From: an uncultured Alphaproteobacteria bacterium
GTDB lineage: Bacteria; Pseudomonadota; Alphaproteobacteria; Rs-D84
DNA: 35,055 nt
Reading direction: 5' to 3'
NCBI GenBank assembly: GCA_946625925.1
Contig: CAMOTP010000003.1
Location: 1-35,055, forward strand
Made by a program: the position numbers and the translations under genes. Below the pieces are notes generated by a model. The model was not told where the DNA came from and searched no databases. It saw nothing but the letters and a program-made list of their open reading frames with translations. Numbering within the stretch: the first letter of the stretch is position 1; every line of letters starts with the position of its first letter. Positions 8,118-15,360 of the stretch are shown piece after piece.

Positions 8118-9736
8118 TACTTAACCTTTTTTAATTTGTTTTCCAATACTGGCTTAACCGACAATCCGTCATCAGATAATTCAATGGCTCGCATATAAGC
8201 ATCGCGTGCTAATTTTTTATCACCAACCTCGGCATACATATCACCTAAATGTTCAAACAAAGCTGAACAAGAATTTGCAACTTCGCCTACCCTGTGCATG
8301 ACATCTAATGCAGCATCAACACCTTCGCGTGAACGAATAACATACCCCAATGTGTCCCATGTGCATGTATCTGCGGGTGCAAATTGGACCAATTGCAAAC
8401 TGTACGCATATGCTTTATCCAAATTTTCACCACGATTTGCCCAAATTCTGGCCTGGATGCTAAATACATCTGGATCTGGTTTTTGTAACAAAATGTTCGC
8501 AGAATTTACATCTTTTTGTGCAGTTTCTATATCATTAAAAATAAAGTTTGTTTCTGCACGCATTTTATACAAATATGCCTTGGCACCGGTTGAAATATCT
8601 GTATTTGCCAAACTTTTATCTATTGTTTTTAACGCACCACGTTTGTCACCCTTTTGCACTTGCCAACCCACCAGTTGATTTACCGCAGGCATAAACAAAG
8701 GTTGTGCATCAACTGCACGACGAACAGCCTTTTCATCTTTTGTTAATTCGGCTAAACGTAGATTCACAAAAGGATAATAAGGGCTGGTTGCGTCTATTTT
8801 GGAAAAATATTTATTATAATTTCCCATATTGGCCATCATATATAATCCAGAATGATAATTGATAGCATCTTCTTGGACTTTATTACTATCTGCCACGTTC
8901 TTGGCAAAATGTAATAATAACAAAGATAAATCTGAACGCGATATTGATTGTGTATGTGCCACAGTCTGCACTAAATTAAACGCTAATTGATTTTTGTATC
9001 CTGCATAAACAGACCAATCTGGTATTTCGTTATAATTCACCATGAACATACTACCAGGTTTTGTTGTAAATTTTGTTCGTAAAACATTTGCTTGATTGGT
9101 CAAATTATTATGCTTATAAAAAGACATCAAATACAAATAGTCGTTCATATTCATAAATTCAGGACGCACACCATTAAATGCATCAACGGCTTTTTGAATT
9201 TTGCCCTGCTCTGCATATATTTGGCCACGCAAGAATGATTGCCATGATGGATTGGTTTCTAATTTATCAATAAATTTCATGGTTTCTGTAATATGGTTGA
9301 TTGCGACACCTGACCAAATACGAAAAGGCGACATTAAACGCATATTATCTGATTTATGTTTTGCATAAATTTCGTTCCATTTACCATTTTTTGCCAAATC
9401 TGCATCGATAATAATACGCGAAATAAGTGTTTTTTGTTTGCTTAAACCCGATATATCATCAGGCATACGGCCATTCAAGAAATCAGTTAAAACACGAATT
9501 TCATCAACAGATTTATATTGCTTTGCGGCATCGTCGATTTCATTCAGAAACTCGCCCGCTTTATCAAAATTATTTGTGTATAAAGCGTGCTGTGCCGCCA
9601 AAAAAGCGCCATAACTGGTTGTTGGAATTTTCCCATATGTTTCCACATTTGGGGTCGTTGTGCCAAGTAAATGAATGGCCACCAAACCGGCAACCAAGCC
9701 ACCAGACACAAAAAAGAATGTTTTTGTTGGTTTCAT
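8117..9736 (-). CDS. Membrane-anchored tetratricopeptide-repeat protein
   Basis: This 539-residue protein has an N-terminal signal anchor (FFFVSGGLVAGLVAIHLLG) and a long helical body made of degenerate TPR-like repeats. The clearest repeats are near the C-terminus (FEHLGDMYAEVGDKKLARDAYMRAIELS) and around residues 165-190 (FLRGQIYAEQGKIQKAVDAF). The body probably faces the periplasm. The gene is directly upstream of gpsA with a one-base overlap, and diverges from rsmG across 26 bases. TPR scaffolds bind proteins, but no partner or specific function can be read from the sequence. The family is not recognised beyond the repeat type. Confidence 0.8.
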   Translation of the reverse strand: MKPTKTFFFVSGGLVAGLVAIHLLGTTTPNVETYGKIPTTSYGAFLAAQHALYTNNFDKAGEFLNEIDDAAKQYKSVDEIRVLTDFLNGRMPDDISGLSKQKTLISRIIIDADLAKNGKWNEIYAKHKSDNMRLMSPFRIWSGVAINHITETMKFIDKLETNPSWQSFLRGQIYAEQGKIQKAVDAFNGVRPEFMNMNDYLYLMSFYKHNNLTNQANVLRTKFTTKPGSMFMVNYNEIPDWSVYAGYKNQLAFNLVQTVAHTQSISRSDLSLLLLHFAKNVADSNKVQEDAINYHSGLYMMANMGNYNKYFSKIDATSPYYPFVNLRLAELTKDEKAVRRAVDAQPLFMPAVNQLVGWQVQKGDKRGALKTIDKSLANTDISTGAKAYLYKMRAETNFIFNDIETAQKDVNSANILLQKPDPDVFSIQARIWANRGENLDKAYAYSLQLVQFAPADTCTWDTLGYVIRSREGVDAALDVMHRVGEVANSCSALFEHLGDMYAEVGDKKLARDAYMRAIELSDDGLSVKPVLENKLKKVK

Positions 9737-9755
9737 GATTTTTATATGTTAGAAT
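9727..9755 (+). promoter_or_regulatory. Putative promoter of rsmG (leaderless)
   Basis: TTGGTT at 9727-9732 and TAGAAT at 9750-9755 are separated by 17 bases. The -10 ends 7 bases before the rsmG ATG at 9763, so transcription would begin at or next to the start codon. No Shine-Dalgarno is visible. Confidence 0.35.
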
Positions 9756-9762
9756 ATTTTTT

Positions 9763-10320
9763 ATGGAAAACAAAGTTAAATTTGATTTATATAAAAAATT
9801 ATTATGCGAATGGTCTGGACGTATGAATTTGGTCGCGCCCAGCACATTAAATGATATAGATAACCGCCATATTGCTGATTCTGCACAATTGGCAGATTAT
9901 TTACCACGTGATACAGATATTATTGATTTGGGCAGTGGGGCAGGGTTTCCTGGTGTTGTTTTGGCTATTTTGGGTTGGCATGTTACATGTATTGAATCAA
10001 TTGGTAAAAAGGTTATGTTTTTGAATGAATTAAAAACACAACTGGAATTGGATAATTTAACGATTTATCATGGACGTGTCGAAGATTATATTTCAAAATT
10101 GCCACAAAATAAAAAATATATTTATACTGCGCGTGCATTTGCACCATTGATAAGAATTTTAGATTACGTCCATAAAACAAACTATGAATTATTTTTGTTA
10201 AAAGGACGCGATATAATGAATGAAATAAGTGTCGCAAAACAGAAATATCATTTTGATTTTAATATGTTTTCATCAAAAACCGGTGATGGATTTATTGTAA
10301 ATATAAAAAAAGACCGGTAA
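9763..10320 (+). CDS. rsmG: 16S rRNA (guanine527-N7)-methyltransferase
   Basis: RsmG (GidB) methylates G527 of 16S rRNA in the 530 loop using S-adenosylmethionine. The SAM-binding motif is IIDLGSGAGFPGVVLAI at about residues 49-65, preceded by the family motif NLVAPSTLNDIDNRHIADSA. Its 185 residues are a little short for the family. It sits directly upstream of parAB, the classical neighbourhood, but mnmG (gidA), its usual upstream partner, is replaced by a divergent TPR gene. The stop codon lies inside an 18-base palindrome (see the parS-like site). Confidence 0.93.
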   Translation: MENKVKFDLYKKLLCEWSGRMNLVAPSTLNDIDNRHIADSAQLADYLPRDTDIIDLGSGAGFPGVVLAILGWHVTCIESIGKKVMFLNELKTQLELDNLTIYHGRVEDYISKLPQNKKYIYTARAFAPLIRILDYVHKTNYELFLLKGRDIMNEISVAKQKYHFDFNMFSSKTGDGFIVNIKKDR

Positions 10321-10335
10321 TTTCATATGAAATTA
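10318..10335. promoter_or_regulatory. Palindrome, parS-like site 1
   Basis: TAATTTCATATGAAATTA is a perfect 18-base palindrome. Its arms TTTCA/TGAAA equal the core of the ParB site parS (TGTTTCACGTGAAACA), while the centre is TA instead of CG and the outer G/C pair is A/T. It overlaps the rsmG stop, about 260 bases before parA. The call as a ParB site is inferred from arm identity plus position. Confidence 0.45.
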
Positions 10336-10404
10336 AAATTATTTTGTTGAAAAAACGGCAAAAATTAAAAAACACAAATAAAACCATAAATGAAATTGTT
10401 AAAA

Positions 10405-10430
10405 AATACCGGCAAATGCCGGTGTTTTAT
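10405..10430. terminator. Rho-independent terminator after rsmG
   Basis: The hairpin ACCGGC-AAAT-GCCGGT is flanked by A-runs on the left and GTTTTATTATT on the right. It should stop transcription leaving rsmG. It is nearly the same as the terminator after parB. Confidence 0.7.
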
Positions 10431-10473
10431 TATTGATATTGTGTTGTTGAAAAAATATAAAATTATTGTTTGT

Positions 10474-10489
10474 TATTTCATGTGAAATA
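10474..10489. promoter_or_regulatory. parS-like site 2
   Basis: TATTTCATGTGAAATA differs from consensus parS (TGTTTCACGTGAAACA) at three of sixteen positions. Two of these are a symmetric G-to-A/C-to-T pair in the arms. It lies 110 bases upstream of the parA start in an otherwise gene-free, AT-rich spacer (10321-10598) that holds this site, site 1's right arm and the rsmG terminator. Confidence 0.5.
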
Positions 10490-10598
10490 TACATTAATGT
10501 TTTGAATTTACTGATTTTTTTATTTTTATTTTTATATTGCTTGACCGAATCGAATAAATTTGCCTATTATTTGAATTGAAAAAAGGAAGTGAATTTAT

Positions 10599-11375
10599 AT
10601 GACAAGAATAATTGCTTTTGCGAATCAAAAGGGCGGTGTTGGTAAAACAACGACGGCTATAAATATTGGTGCATCATTGGCTGCAATTAAAAAACGTGTT
10701 TTGTTGATTGATTTGGATCAACAGGGCAATGCTGGAACTGGCTTGGGTTTTGTGCGTGCGGCACATAAACAAAGTGTTTACGGTGTCATAATGGGAACAG
10801 AAAATATTGCGGATAATATTTTGACAACGGCTGTTCCAGGGTTGCATCTGTTGCCGTCGGGAATTGAACTTGCTGGTGCCGAGGTTGATTTGCTGGATGT
10901 GGAAAATCGGGAATATCGTCTGCGCGACGCATTAAAACCGATATTAGGTTATTATGATTTTATTCTTTTGGATTGTCCGCCTGCATTGGGACATTTGACA
11001 TTAAATGCGTTAAATGCTGCGGATAGTGTTATAATTCCATTACAGTGCGAATTTTTTGCACTCGAAGGTATTCGTCAGTTGGTTAATACTATTAATATAG
11101 TGCAACAAAAATGGAATCCGGATTTAAAAATCTTGGGTGTGTTGTTAACTATGTACGACAAACGTTATTCCATGACGCGTGATGTTGAAAATGATGTGCG
11201 TAATACATTTGGTGACACTGTGTTCAAGACTGTAATTCCACGCAATGTTCGTGTGTCCGAGGCGCCCAGCCATGGAAAACCAGCATTGTTTTATGATTTT
11301 AATTCCACAGGCGCACAGAGTTATTTGCGTGTCGCAACAGAAATTGTAAATAAATTAGAACAAGGGGATAAATAA
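10599..11375 (+). CDS. parA: Chromosome-partitioning ATPase ParA (Soj)
   Basis: ParA is a deviant Walker ATPase that forms ATP-dependent dimers on DNA and moves ParB-parS complexes during chromosome segregation. The deviant Walker A motif QKGGVGKTT is at residues 10-18, the switch I region is LLIDLDQQGNAGTG, and Walker B is FILLDCPPALGHLTLNAL. Its 258 residues are typical of the short chromosomal class without an N-terminal HTH. The ATG follows AAAAAAGGAAGTG. parB begins one base after the stop, so the pair is an operon. No good promoter was identified, although TTGACC occurs at 10551-10556. Confidence 0.96.
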   Translation: MTRIIAFANQKGGVGKTTTAINIGASLAAIKKRVLLIDLDQQGNAGTGLGFVRAAHKQSVYGVIMGTENIADNILTTAVPGLHLLPSGIELAGAEVDLLDVENREYRLRDALKPILGYYDFILLDCPPALGHLTLNALNAADSVIIPLQCEFFALEGIRQLVNTINIVQQKWNPDLKILGVLLTMYDKRYSMTRDVENDVRNTFGDTVFKTVIPRNVRVSEAPSHGKPALFYDFNSTGAQSYLRVATEIVNKLEQGDK

Positions 11376-11376
11376 T

Positions 11377-12255
11377 ATGGCATCAAAATTTGGTCTAGGC
11401 AGGGGGTTGGCAGATATCCAGGCGGAAATGGGTGCTGTTCCTGATATATCTATATTAACGGGTGGTGAACGTGTTGTTATAAAACAAATACCGCTTGTTC
11501 AAATTGGTGCAAATCCGGATCAGCCACGTAAAACATTTAACCAATCTGAATTAGAAGATTTGGCTGCATCTATAAAAGAAAAGGGTGTTTTGCAACCAAT
11601 TTTATTGCGTGCTGTCCGTGGACGCCCATACAGTTATGAAATTGTTGCGGGTGAACGTCGATATCGTGCGTCTAAAATGGCAGGGTTGTCTGAAATTCCT
11701 GCGGTTATAAAAGATTTAGATGATAATAATGCAATGGAAATTGCATTGATTGAAAATGTGCAACGTGAAAACCTGGACCCAATAGAAGAGGCCGCTGCAT
11801 ATAAAAATTTAATTGAAAAATGTAAATATGATATGTCTGATGTATCGCGATTAATTGGCAAATCAGACAGTTATATCAGAAATTCAATGCGTTTAATGGA
11901 TTTACCAAAATCTGTACGTGATATGGTGTCAAACGGTGTGATATCTGCATCGCATGCGCGTACGATTGCTGTTGCTGAAAATCCAGAAAAATTGGCAAAA
12001 GAAATAGTTGAAAACAAAATGTCTGTGGCGGATGTGGCATCACGTGTTAAAAATGTGAAACGCGCCAGTACCAGTCGTAAATTCAAAAACAAAACAATTG
12101 CGACATCTGATATCAATAAAATAGAAAAAGACATTCAAAAAGCATTAAATGTTTCCGTTAAAATCATAGAACGTCGTGGTGGGGCAGGGCAAATTGTTTT
12201 AAAATTCATAAATCGTATTGAAATGAATGAATTGATTGAAAAATTAACCAAATAA
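11377..12255 (+). CDS. parB: Chromosome-partitioning protein ParB (Spo0J)
   Basis: ParB is a CTP-dependent DNA clamp loaded at parS. The N-terminal CTPase domain includes the arginine-rich motif GERRYRAS, and the following box reads ENVQRENLDPIEEAAAY. The central helix-turn-helix (about residues 145-175) includes LIGKSDSYIRNSMRLMDLP, and a C-terminal dimerisation segment follows a basic linker. Its 292 residues are normal for the family. An AAGGGG ribosome binding site lies in the end of parA. A strong hairpin terminator follows 25 bases after the stop. Confidence 0.96.
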   Translation: MASKFGLGRGLADIQAEMGAVPDISILTGGERVVIKQIPLVQIGANPDQPRKTFNQSELEDLAASIKEKGVLQPILLRAVRGRPYSYEIVAGERRYRASKMAGLSEIPAVIKDLDDNNAMEIALIENVQRENLDPIEEAAAYKNLIEKCKYDMSDVSRLIGKSDSYIRNSMRLMDLPKSVRDMVSNGVISASHARTIAVAENPEKLAKEIVENKMSVADVASRVKNVKRASTSRKFKNKTIATSDINKIEKDIQKALNVSVKIIERRGGAGQIVLKFINRIEMNELIEKLTK

Positions 12256-12273
12256 AACTGAAATCAAAATGTT

Positions 12274-12305
12274 AAAAAAACACCGGCATTTGCCGGTGTT
12301 TTTTT
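12274..12305. terminator. Bidirectional terminator, parB/pal
   Basis: The stem CACCGGCA/TGCCGGTG with a TT loop is bounded by seven A's on the left and seven T's on the right, so it can end transcription in both directions between convergent parB and pal. Confidence 0.9.
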
Positions 12306-12321
12306 GAATTTTAACAAACTA

Positions 12322-12738
12322 TTATTTAACAGTTGTTGTTGCGTTACGGTTCATTTTCCAAACGGCTTCGCCTGTGCCTTTTACCAAAGGACGTTCTTTA
12401 CCATAGGAAATTGTAGAAATACGTTTAGCATCGATACCGTCTTTTACTAACACTGATTTAGCAGCGTTTGCACGACGTGCACCCAAAGCCAAGTTGTATT
12501 CTGTGGAACCACGTTCGTCGCAATTACCAGCAATTTGTACTTTTACATCTTCGTGATTTTTCATGTACAAAGATTGACCCAACAACATATCGTTGGCTTC
12601 GTCAGAAATTTCAGAAGAATTAAATGCGAAGAACACGCGTTGATTATTCAAGTCAGCTGGTTCAACGACACTGGAACCGCCACAAGCGGCCAACATGCCT
12701 GCAACACCTGCCAACAAAGCAAAGTTTTTTATTTTCAT
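12322..12738 (-). CDS. pal: Peptidoglycan-associated lipoprotein Pal
   Basis: Pal is an outer-membrane lipoprotein that grips peptidoglycan and works with the Tol complex in envelope constriction and integrity. The signal peptide ends in a lipobox (GMLAAC, Cys19). The OmpA-like domain shows NCDERGSTEYNLALGARRANAA, including the Asp and Arg that bind diaminopimelate in the family. At 138 residues it is a compact Pal. A good ribosome binding site (AAGGGAG) lies 8 bases before the ATG. The rest of the tol cluster (tolQRAB, ybgF) is not in this window, so pal is transcribed alone. Confidence 0.93.
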   Translation of the reverse strand: MKIKNFALLAGVAGMLAACGGSSVVEPADLNNQRVFFAFNSSEISDEANDMLLGQSLYMKNHEDVKVQIAGNCDERGSTEYNLALGARRANAAKSVLVKDGIDAKRISTISYGKERPLVKGTGEAVWKMNRNATTTVK

Positions 12739-12750
12739 GAAAATACTCCC

Positions 12751-12778
12751 TTGAGTTTTTTGTTACTCGTGCTATATT
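12751..12778 (+). promoter_or_regulatory. Putative promoter of the UDG-like gene
   Basis: TTGAGT at 12751-12756 and TATATT at 12773-12778 are spaced by 16 bases, about 42 bases upstream of the ATG at 12821. Confidence 0.35.
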
Positions 12779-12820
12779 TTATATCAACATAATCGTAAAA
12801 GCAAGGAAAAACATAAAAAA

Positions 12821-13588
12821 ATGAATGATTATAGCATAAAAGACCTAGATTTGGCTGGTGTTCGTTGGGAAATTGCTGATGTTCCGCTTGCTTTACGCGC
12901 TAAATGGAATCAAGAATCTAAAACTACATCTGAACCTGCTGTTAATACCGATAATGACACAACCAGGGTTATGGTTGTCCCTCCAATCGCGCCAGTGGCA
13001 ACGGTTTCGGTTGATACGGCTGTATCAATGGCGGCACGTCCAACAGATATTGATAATCTGATTCGTTTAATTAACGAATTTAATCATCCTTTGCGTGCTG
13101 CGGTGACAACGACTGTTTTGCCCAGTATTGCAAAAAATCCTAATGGTTTGGTTGTCGTGACAGATGTCCCCGGCAGTGATGATGATGCATCTGGTTGTGT
13201 GTTATCTGGTGGGGCAGGGGAATTATTTGATAAAATGTTGGCGGCAATTGGTATGGGACGTGATACAGTGTCAATTATTCCAATTATATTTTGGCGCACC
13301 CCTGGTGGACGTACACCGTCCGAATCTGAATTGTCTTTGACGCGCCCATTTGTGAACAGATTGTTGGAATTTTTGCATCCAAAAATGATTTTAACATTGG
13401 GGGCTTTGCCAGCCCAAGAAATTGCCAATGTCCAACTGTCGCACGCACATGGCAAGGTTAACGATACCGCTGATGGAATAAAAGTTATGTCGATATATCA
13501 TCCAAATTATTTGTTGTTAAAACCATCTGCAAAACGCGATGTTTGGACTGCTTTACAAGAATTGCAAAATATGTTGAAAAATCAATAA
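12821..13588 (+). CDS. Uracil-DNA glycosylase superfamily protein (family 4-like, divergent)
   Basis: The 255-residue protein resembles the family-4 uracil-DNA glycosylase fold. Conserved elements are SGGAGELFDKMLAAIGM, then IIPIIFWRTPGGRTPSESEL (family form: NVLKWRPPGNRTP), then ILTLGALPAQEI, and the C-terminal YHPNYLLLKPSAKRDVW, which matches the HPSxLL loop. Two departures stand out. The motif usually written GEAPG is here TDVPG (residues 114-118), and the protein has a single cysteine (Cys126), so the four iron-sulfur ligands of true family-4 enzymes are absent. Roughly the first 80 residues are an unrecognised extension. It may be an active variant of another UDG family or a catalytically altered protein. 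It is a single-gene unit ahead of infC. Confidence 0.7.
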   Translation: MNDYSIKDLDLAGVRWEIADVPLALRAKWNQESKTTSEPAVNTDNDTTRVMVVPPIAPVATVSVDTAVSMAARPTDIDNLIRLINEFNHPLRAAVTTTVLPSIAKNPNGLVVVTDVPGSDDDASGCVLSGGAGELFDKMLAAIGMGRDTVSIIPIIFWRTPGGRTPSESELSLTRPFVNRLLEFLHPKMILTLGALPAQEIANVQLSHAHGKVNDTADGIKVMSIYHPNYLLLKPSAKRDVWTALQELQNMLKNQ

Positions 13589-13631
13589 ATATATACAATA
13601 ATTACCCCAGGTAATTACAAAGGAGCCTACA

Positions 13632-14192
13632 ATTAAACCAAATATGAATAACCGTGATAATCGGCGCGATAACGGTCCGCGCATAAATAATCGGATTTTT
13701 GCAAAATCTGTTCAGGTAATAAATTACGATGGCCAAAATCTTGGTGTTATGCAAACATCGGCTGCACTGGAATTGGCTGCAAATGCTGGTCTTGATTTGG
13801 TCGAGATAAACAGCAATGCTGAAAATCCAGTTGTGAAAATTATGGATTATGGCAAATATAAATACGAACAAAAGAAACGTGCGTCCGAGGCGCGCAAAAA
13901 TCAAAAAACTGTTGGTTTGCGCGATGTATGGGTAAAGCCATTTATTGAAGAAAACGACCTGAATATAAAAATGAAAAAGGTTTTTGAATTCTTGGACGAT
14001 GGCGACAAGGTTAAAATTTCAGTTATGACTCGTGGGCGTAAAACTGTTTTGGCCCAGGGACGTGATGCTGTTCCTGAATTATTTGCACACATTATGGAAA
14101 TAATTGGTGAACGTGGTACATTGGAATCTAAATCAAAACCAGACGAACGAACAAAATCAATTATTATTGCGCCAGCCAAGGCTGCAAAATAA
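13632..14192 (+). CDS. infC: Translation initiation factor IF-3 (AUU start)
   Basis: IF-3 binds the 30S subunit, keeps 50S off and checks the start codon. The protein shows GPRINNRIFAKSVQVINYDGQNLGVM, DLVEINSNAENPVVKIMDYGKYKYE and the C-terminal domain VKPFIEENDLNIKMKKVFEFLDDGDKVKI. The ORF track starts at the ATG at 13644, but the Shine-Dalgarno AAAGGAG ends 18 bases upstream of it. An in-frame ATT at 13632 sits 6 bases after that site. The rare AUU start is the known hallmark of infC, where it allows IF-3 to repress its own translation, so I prefer it (186 residues). The usual downstream genes rpmI and rplT are missing, and a terminator follows directly. Confidence 0.93.
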   Translation: MKPNMNNRDNRRDNGPRINNRIFAKSVQVINYDGQNLGVMQTSAALELAANAGLDLVEINSNAENPVVKIMDYGKYKYEQKKRASEARKNQKTVGLRDVWVKPFIEENDLNIKMKKVFEFLDDGDKVKISVMTRGRKTVLAQGRDAVPELFAHIMEIIGERGTLESKSKPDERTKSIIIAPAKAAK

Positions 14193-14194
14193 AA

Positions 14195-14222
14195 AAACAC
14201 CGCCCAAATGGGCGGTATTTTT
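14195..14222. terminator. Bidirectional terminator, infC/ybaB
   Basis: The hairpin ACCGCCC-AAAT-GGGCGGT has an A-run on its left and ATTTTTT on its right, between convergent infC and ybaB. Confidence 0.85.
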
Positions 14223-14521
14223 TAAAATGGCAAATCAACGCCTGCGGTGGCTTGTGACATCGCTTTGTCAATCAAGACATCTGCTTTGCTTTTTGCATCT
14301 AAAAACGCGTCACGGACGATTTTAGATAGGTCTGCGGCACTATTTTTCATCGCATTGTCTGATATAATGACATTAATAATATCATATTTTCCTGTCATTT
14401 CGACTATGCAATCACCATTACCAGCCAAACCTTTAACAGTAATTTTTGCTAAAGAATCTTGGGCGGCACCAACTTTTGCTTGTAATTCTTTGGCCTGGGC
14501 CATCATTTCATTTAAATCCAT
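14222..14521 (-). CDS. YbaB/EbfC nucleoid-associated protein
   Basis: This small DNA-binding protein of 99 residues fits the YbaB family: an N-terminal helix MDLNEMMAQAKELQAKV, a beta sheet with ITVKGLAGNGDCIVEMTGKYDIINVII, and a C-terminal helix ending VLIDKAMSQATAG. YbaB dimers coat DNA in the nucleoid. It is normally found between dnaX and recR. Here it is instead the last gene of a tight cluster with two unknown 127-residue proteins, and its ATG shares a base with the stop of the gene before it (TAATG). Confidence 0.9.
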   Translation of the reverse strand: MDLNEMMAQAKELQAKVGAAQDSLAKITVKGLAGNGDCIVEMTGKYDIINVIISDNAMKNSAADLSKIVRDAFLDAKSKADVLIDKAMSQATAGVDLPF

Positions 14522-14904
14522 TATTTTGTCCTTTGTTTTTTCATTTGTAGTAATTGTATTGATGTTGTTGGCACATTGTGTTCTTTTGCAAAATTCTCAT
14601 CCAATAGATGGAAAGGAATTGCTTGTTCATTAGCAAATTCTGCAACCTCATCTTGGGACCAAAATGCAAAATGATCATTAATGCCATATAACAGCCATTC
14701 GCCGTTTTGGCGATAATAAATGGCATAATAATAGTACGGTTTGGAAAGACAGGTTAAAAATGTATCTTGTGGTTCTTTTTCTAAGCAGCCGAACCGTATG
14801 TGTTGTTTCAACTTGTGTCGATAAATCATGGCCTTGTGCACAGAATAGCCATTTGTTTCCGCCCATCTTGCAGCATGTGTATTTCTGATGTGTTTAATTT
14901 TCAT
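14521..14904 (-). CDS. Unknown 127-aa aromatic-rich protein A
   Basis: I do not recognise this protein. It has no signal peptide or membrane segment. It is rich in Tyr, Trp, Phe and His, with a segment KPYYYYAIYYRQNGEWLLYG that looks like a beta hairpin. An acidic helix follows (SQDEVAEFANEQ), and the tail is basic (QMKKQRTK). It starts one base after the stop of protein B and ends overlapping the ybaB start, so all three are probably translated together. It has the same length as B and a loosely similar order of parts (a GC.xEK turn, an aromatic sheet, an acidic helix), so the two may be distant paralogues. The frame is supported by tight packing and by sharing the neighbours' strand. Confidence 0.7.
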   Translation of the reverse strand: MKIKHIRNTHAARWAETNGYSVHKAMIYRHKLKQHIRFGCLEKEPQDTFLTCLSKPYYYYAIYYRQNGEWLLYGINDHFAFWSQDEVAEFANEQAIPFHLLDENFAKEHNVPTTSIQLLQMKKQRTK

Positions 14905-14905
14905 A

Positions 14906-15289
14906 TCATCTTTCCCCGTATATGCTCATCATCATAGCAGCATATTCTGGAACATTAAACATTTTTTGTTGTGTTTTATTAAAAGCATAACACGTTAAAA
15001 AATATTTAGAAAAACGTTCGGCTTCTTCATAAGTCTTAAACGGTTTTTGTGAACTTTTCCAATAGAAATCTGCAAAATGCCAATGCCAATCATAACCATT
15101 GGATTGTTTTTCAATAAAACAGCCGGATAAAAAGCGAAGTGTTCCATTGTCGTAATTACCAAGCATATAGTTGCGAATTGATGGAATATCTTTTTTATTA
15201 CAGCGTAAAAAACGCGCCCATTGTGCATCGGACCAATTACGGCTTGCGTCATACATTGATGTATCAGTGTACAGATAATTTTGTGCCAT
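14906..15289 (-). CDS. Unknown 127-aa aromatic-rich protein B
   Basis: I do not recognise this protein. It is soluble in appearance, with many Trp, Tyr and Phe residues (for example GYDWHWHFADFYWK), an acidic helix TYEEAERFSKYF, and a Met-rich end (YAAMMMSIYGER). The ATG at 15289 follows a very good ribosome binding site (AAAAGGAG, 7 bases away). It is the first gene after the pnp terminator, so expression depends on readthrough from pnp or on an unseen promoter. It is followed at once by protein A and ybaB. An overlapping 103-codon frame (14995-15306) is a shadow of this gene. Confidence 0.72.
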   Translation of the reverse strand: MAQNYLYTDTSMYDASRNWSDAQWARFLRCNKKDIPSIRNYMLGNYDNGTLRFLSGCFIEKQSNGYDWHWHFADFYWKSSQKPFKTYEEAERFSKYFLTCYAFNKTQQKMFNVPEYAAMMMSIYGER

Positions 15290-15311
15290 TTTTTTCTCCT
15301 TTTCAAAACAA

Positions 15312-15339
15312 AGGGGGGCTAATATTTTTTTGCCCCCCT
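15312..15339 (-). terminator. Terminator of pnp
   Basis: The minus strand reads AGGGGGGC, a 12-base A/T loop and GCCCCCCT, then TTTGTTTTG. The stem is strong but the U-tract is interrupted, so some readthrough into the downstream cluster is plausible. Confidence 0.65.
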
Positions 15340-15360
15340 GTCGTTAATTTTTGGCGATAA

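Noticed and set aside
10321-10598. Possible replication origin in the AT-rich spacer before parA
   Set aside because: The location is suggestive, but I found no DnaA boxes there; the spacer is explained by parS-like sites and a terminator.
10405-12305. Near-identical CCGGCA hairpins flanking parAB as a possible mobile-element repeat
   Set aside because: They are short, both have terminator T-runs and positions, and there is no transposase or target duplication.
14995-15306. 103-aa ORF on the minus strand
   Set aside because: It is an out-of-frame shadow of unknown protein B, which has the proper ribosome binding site.
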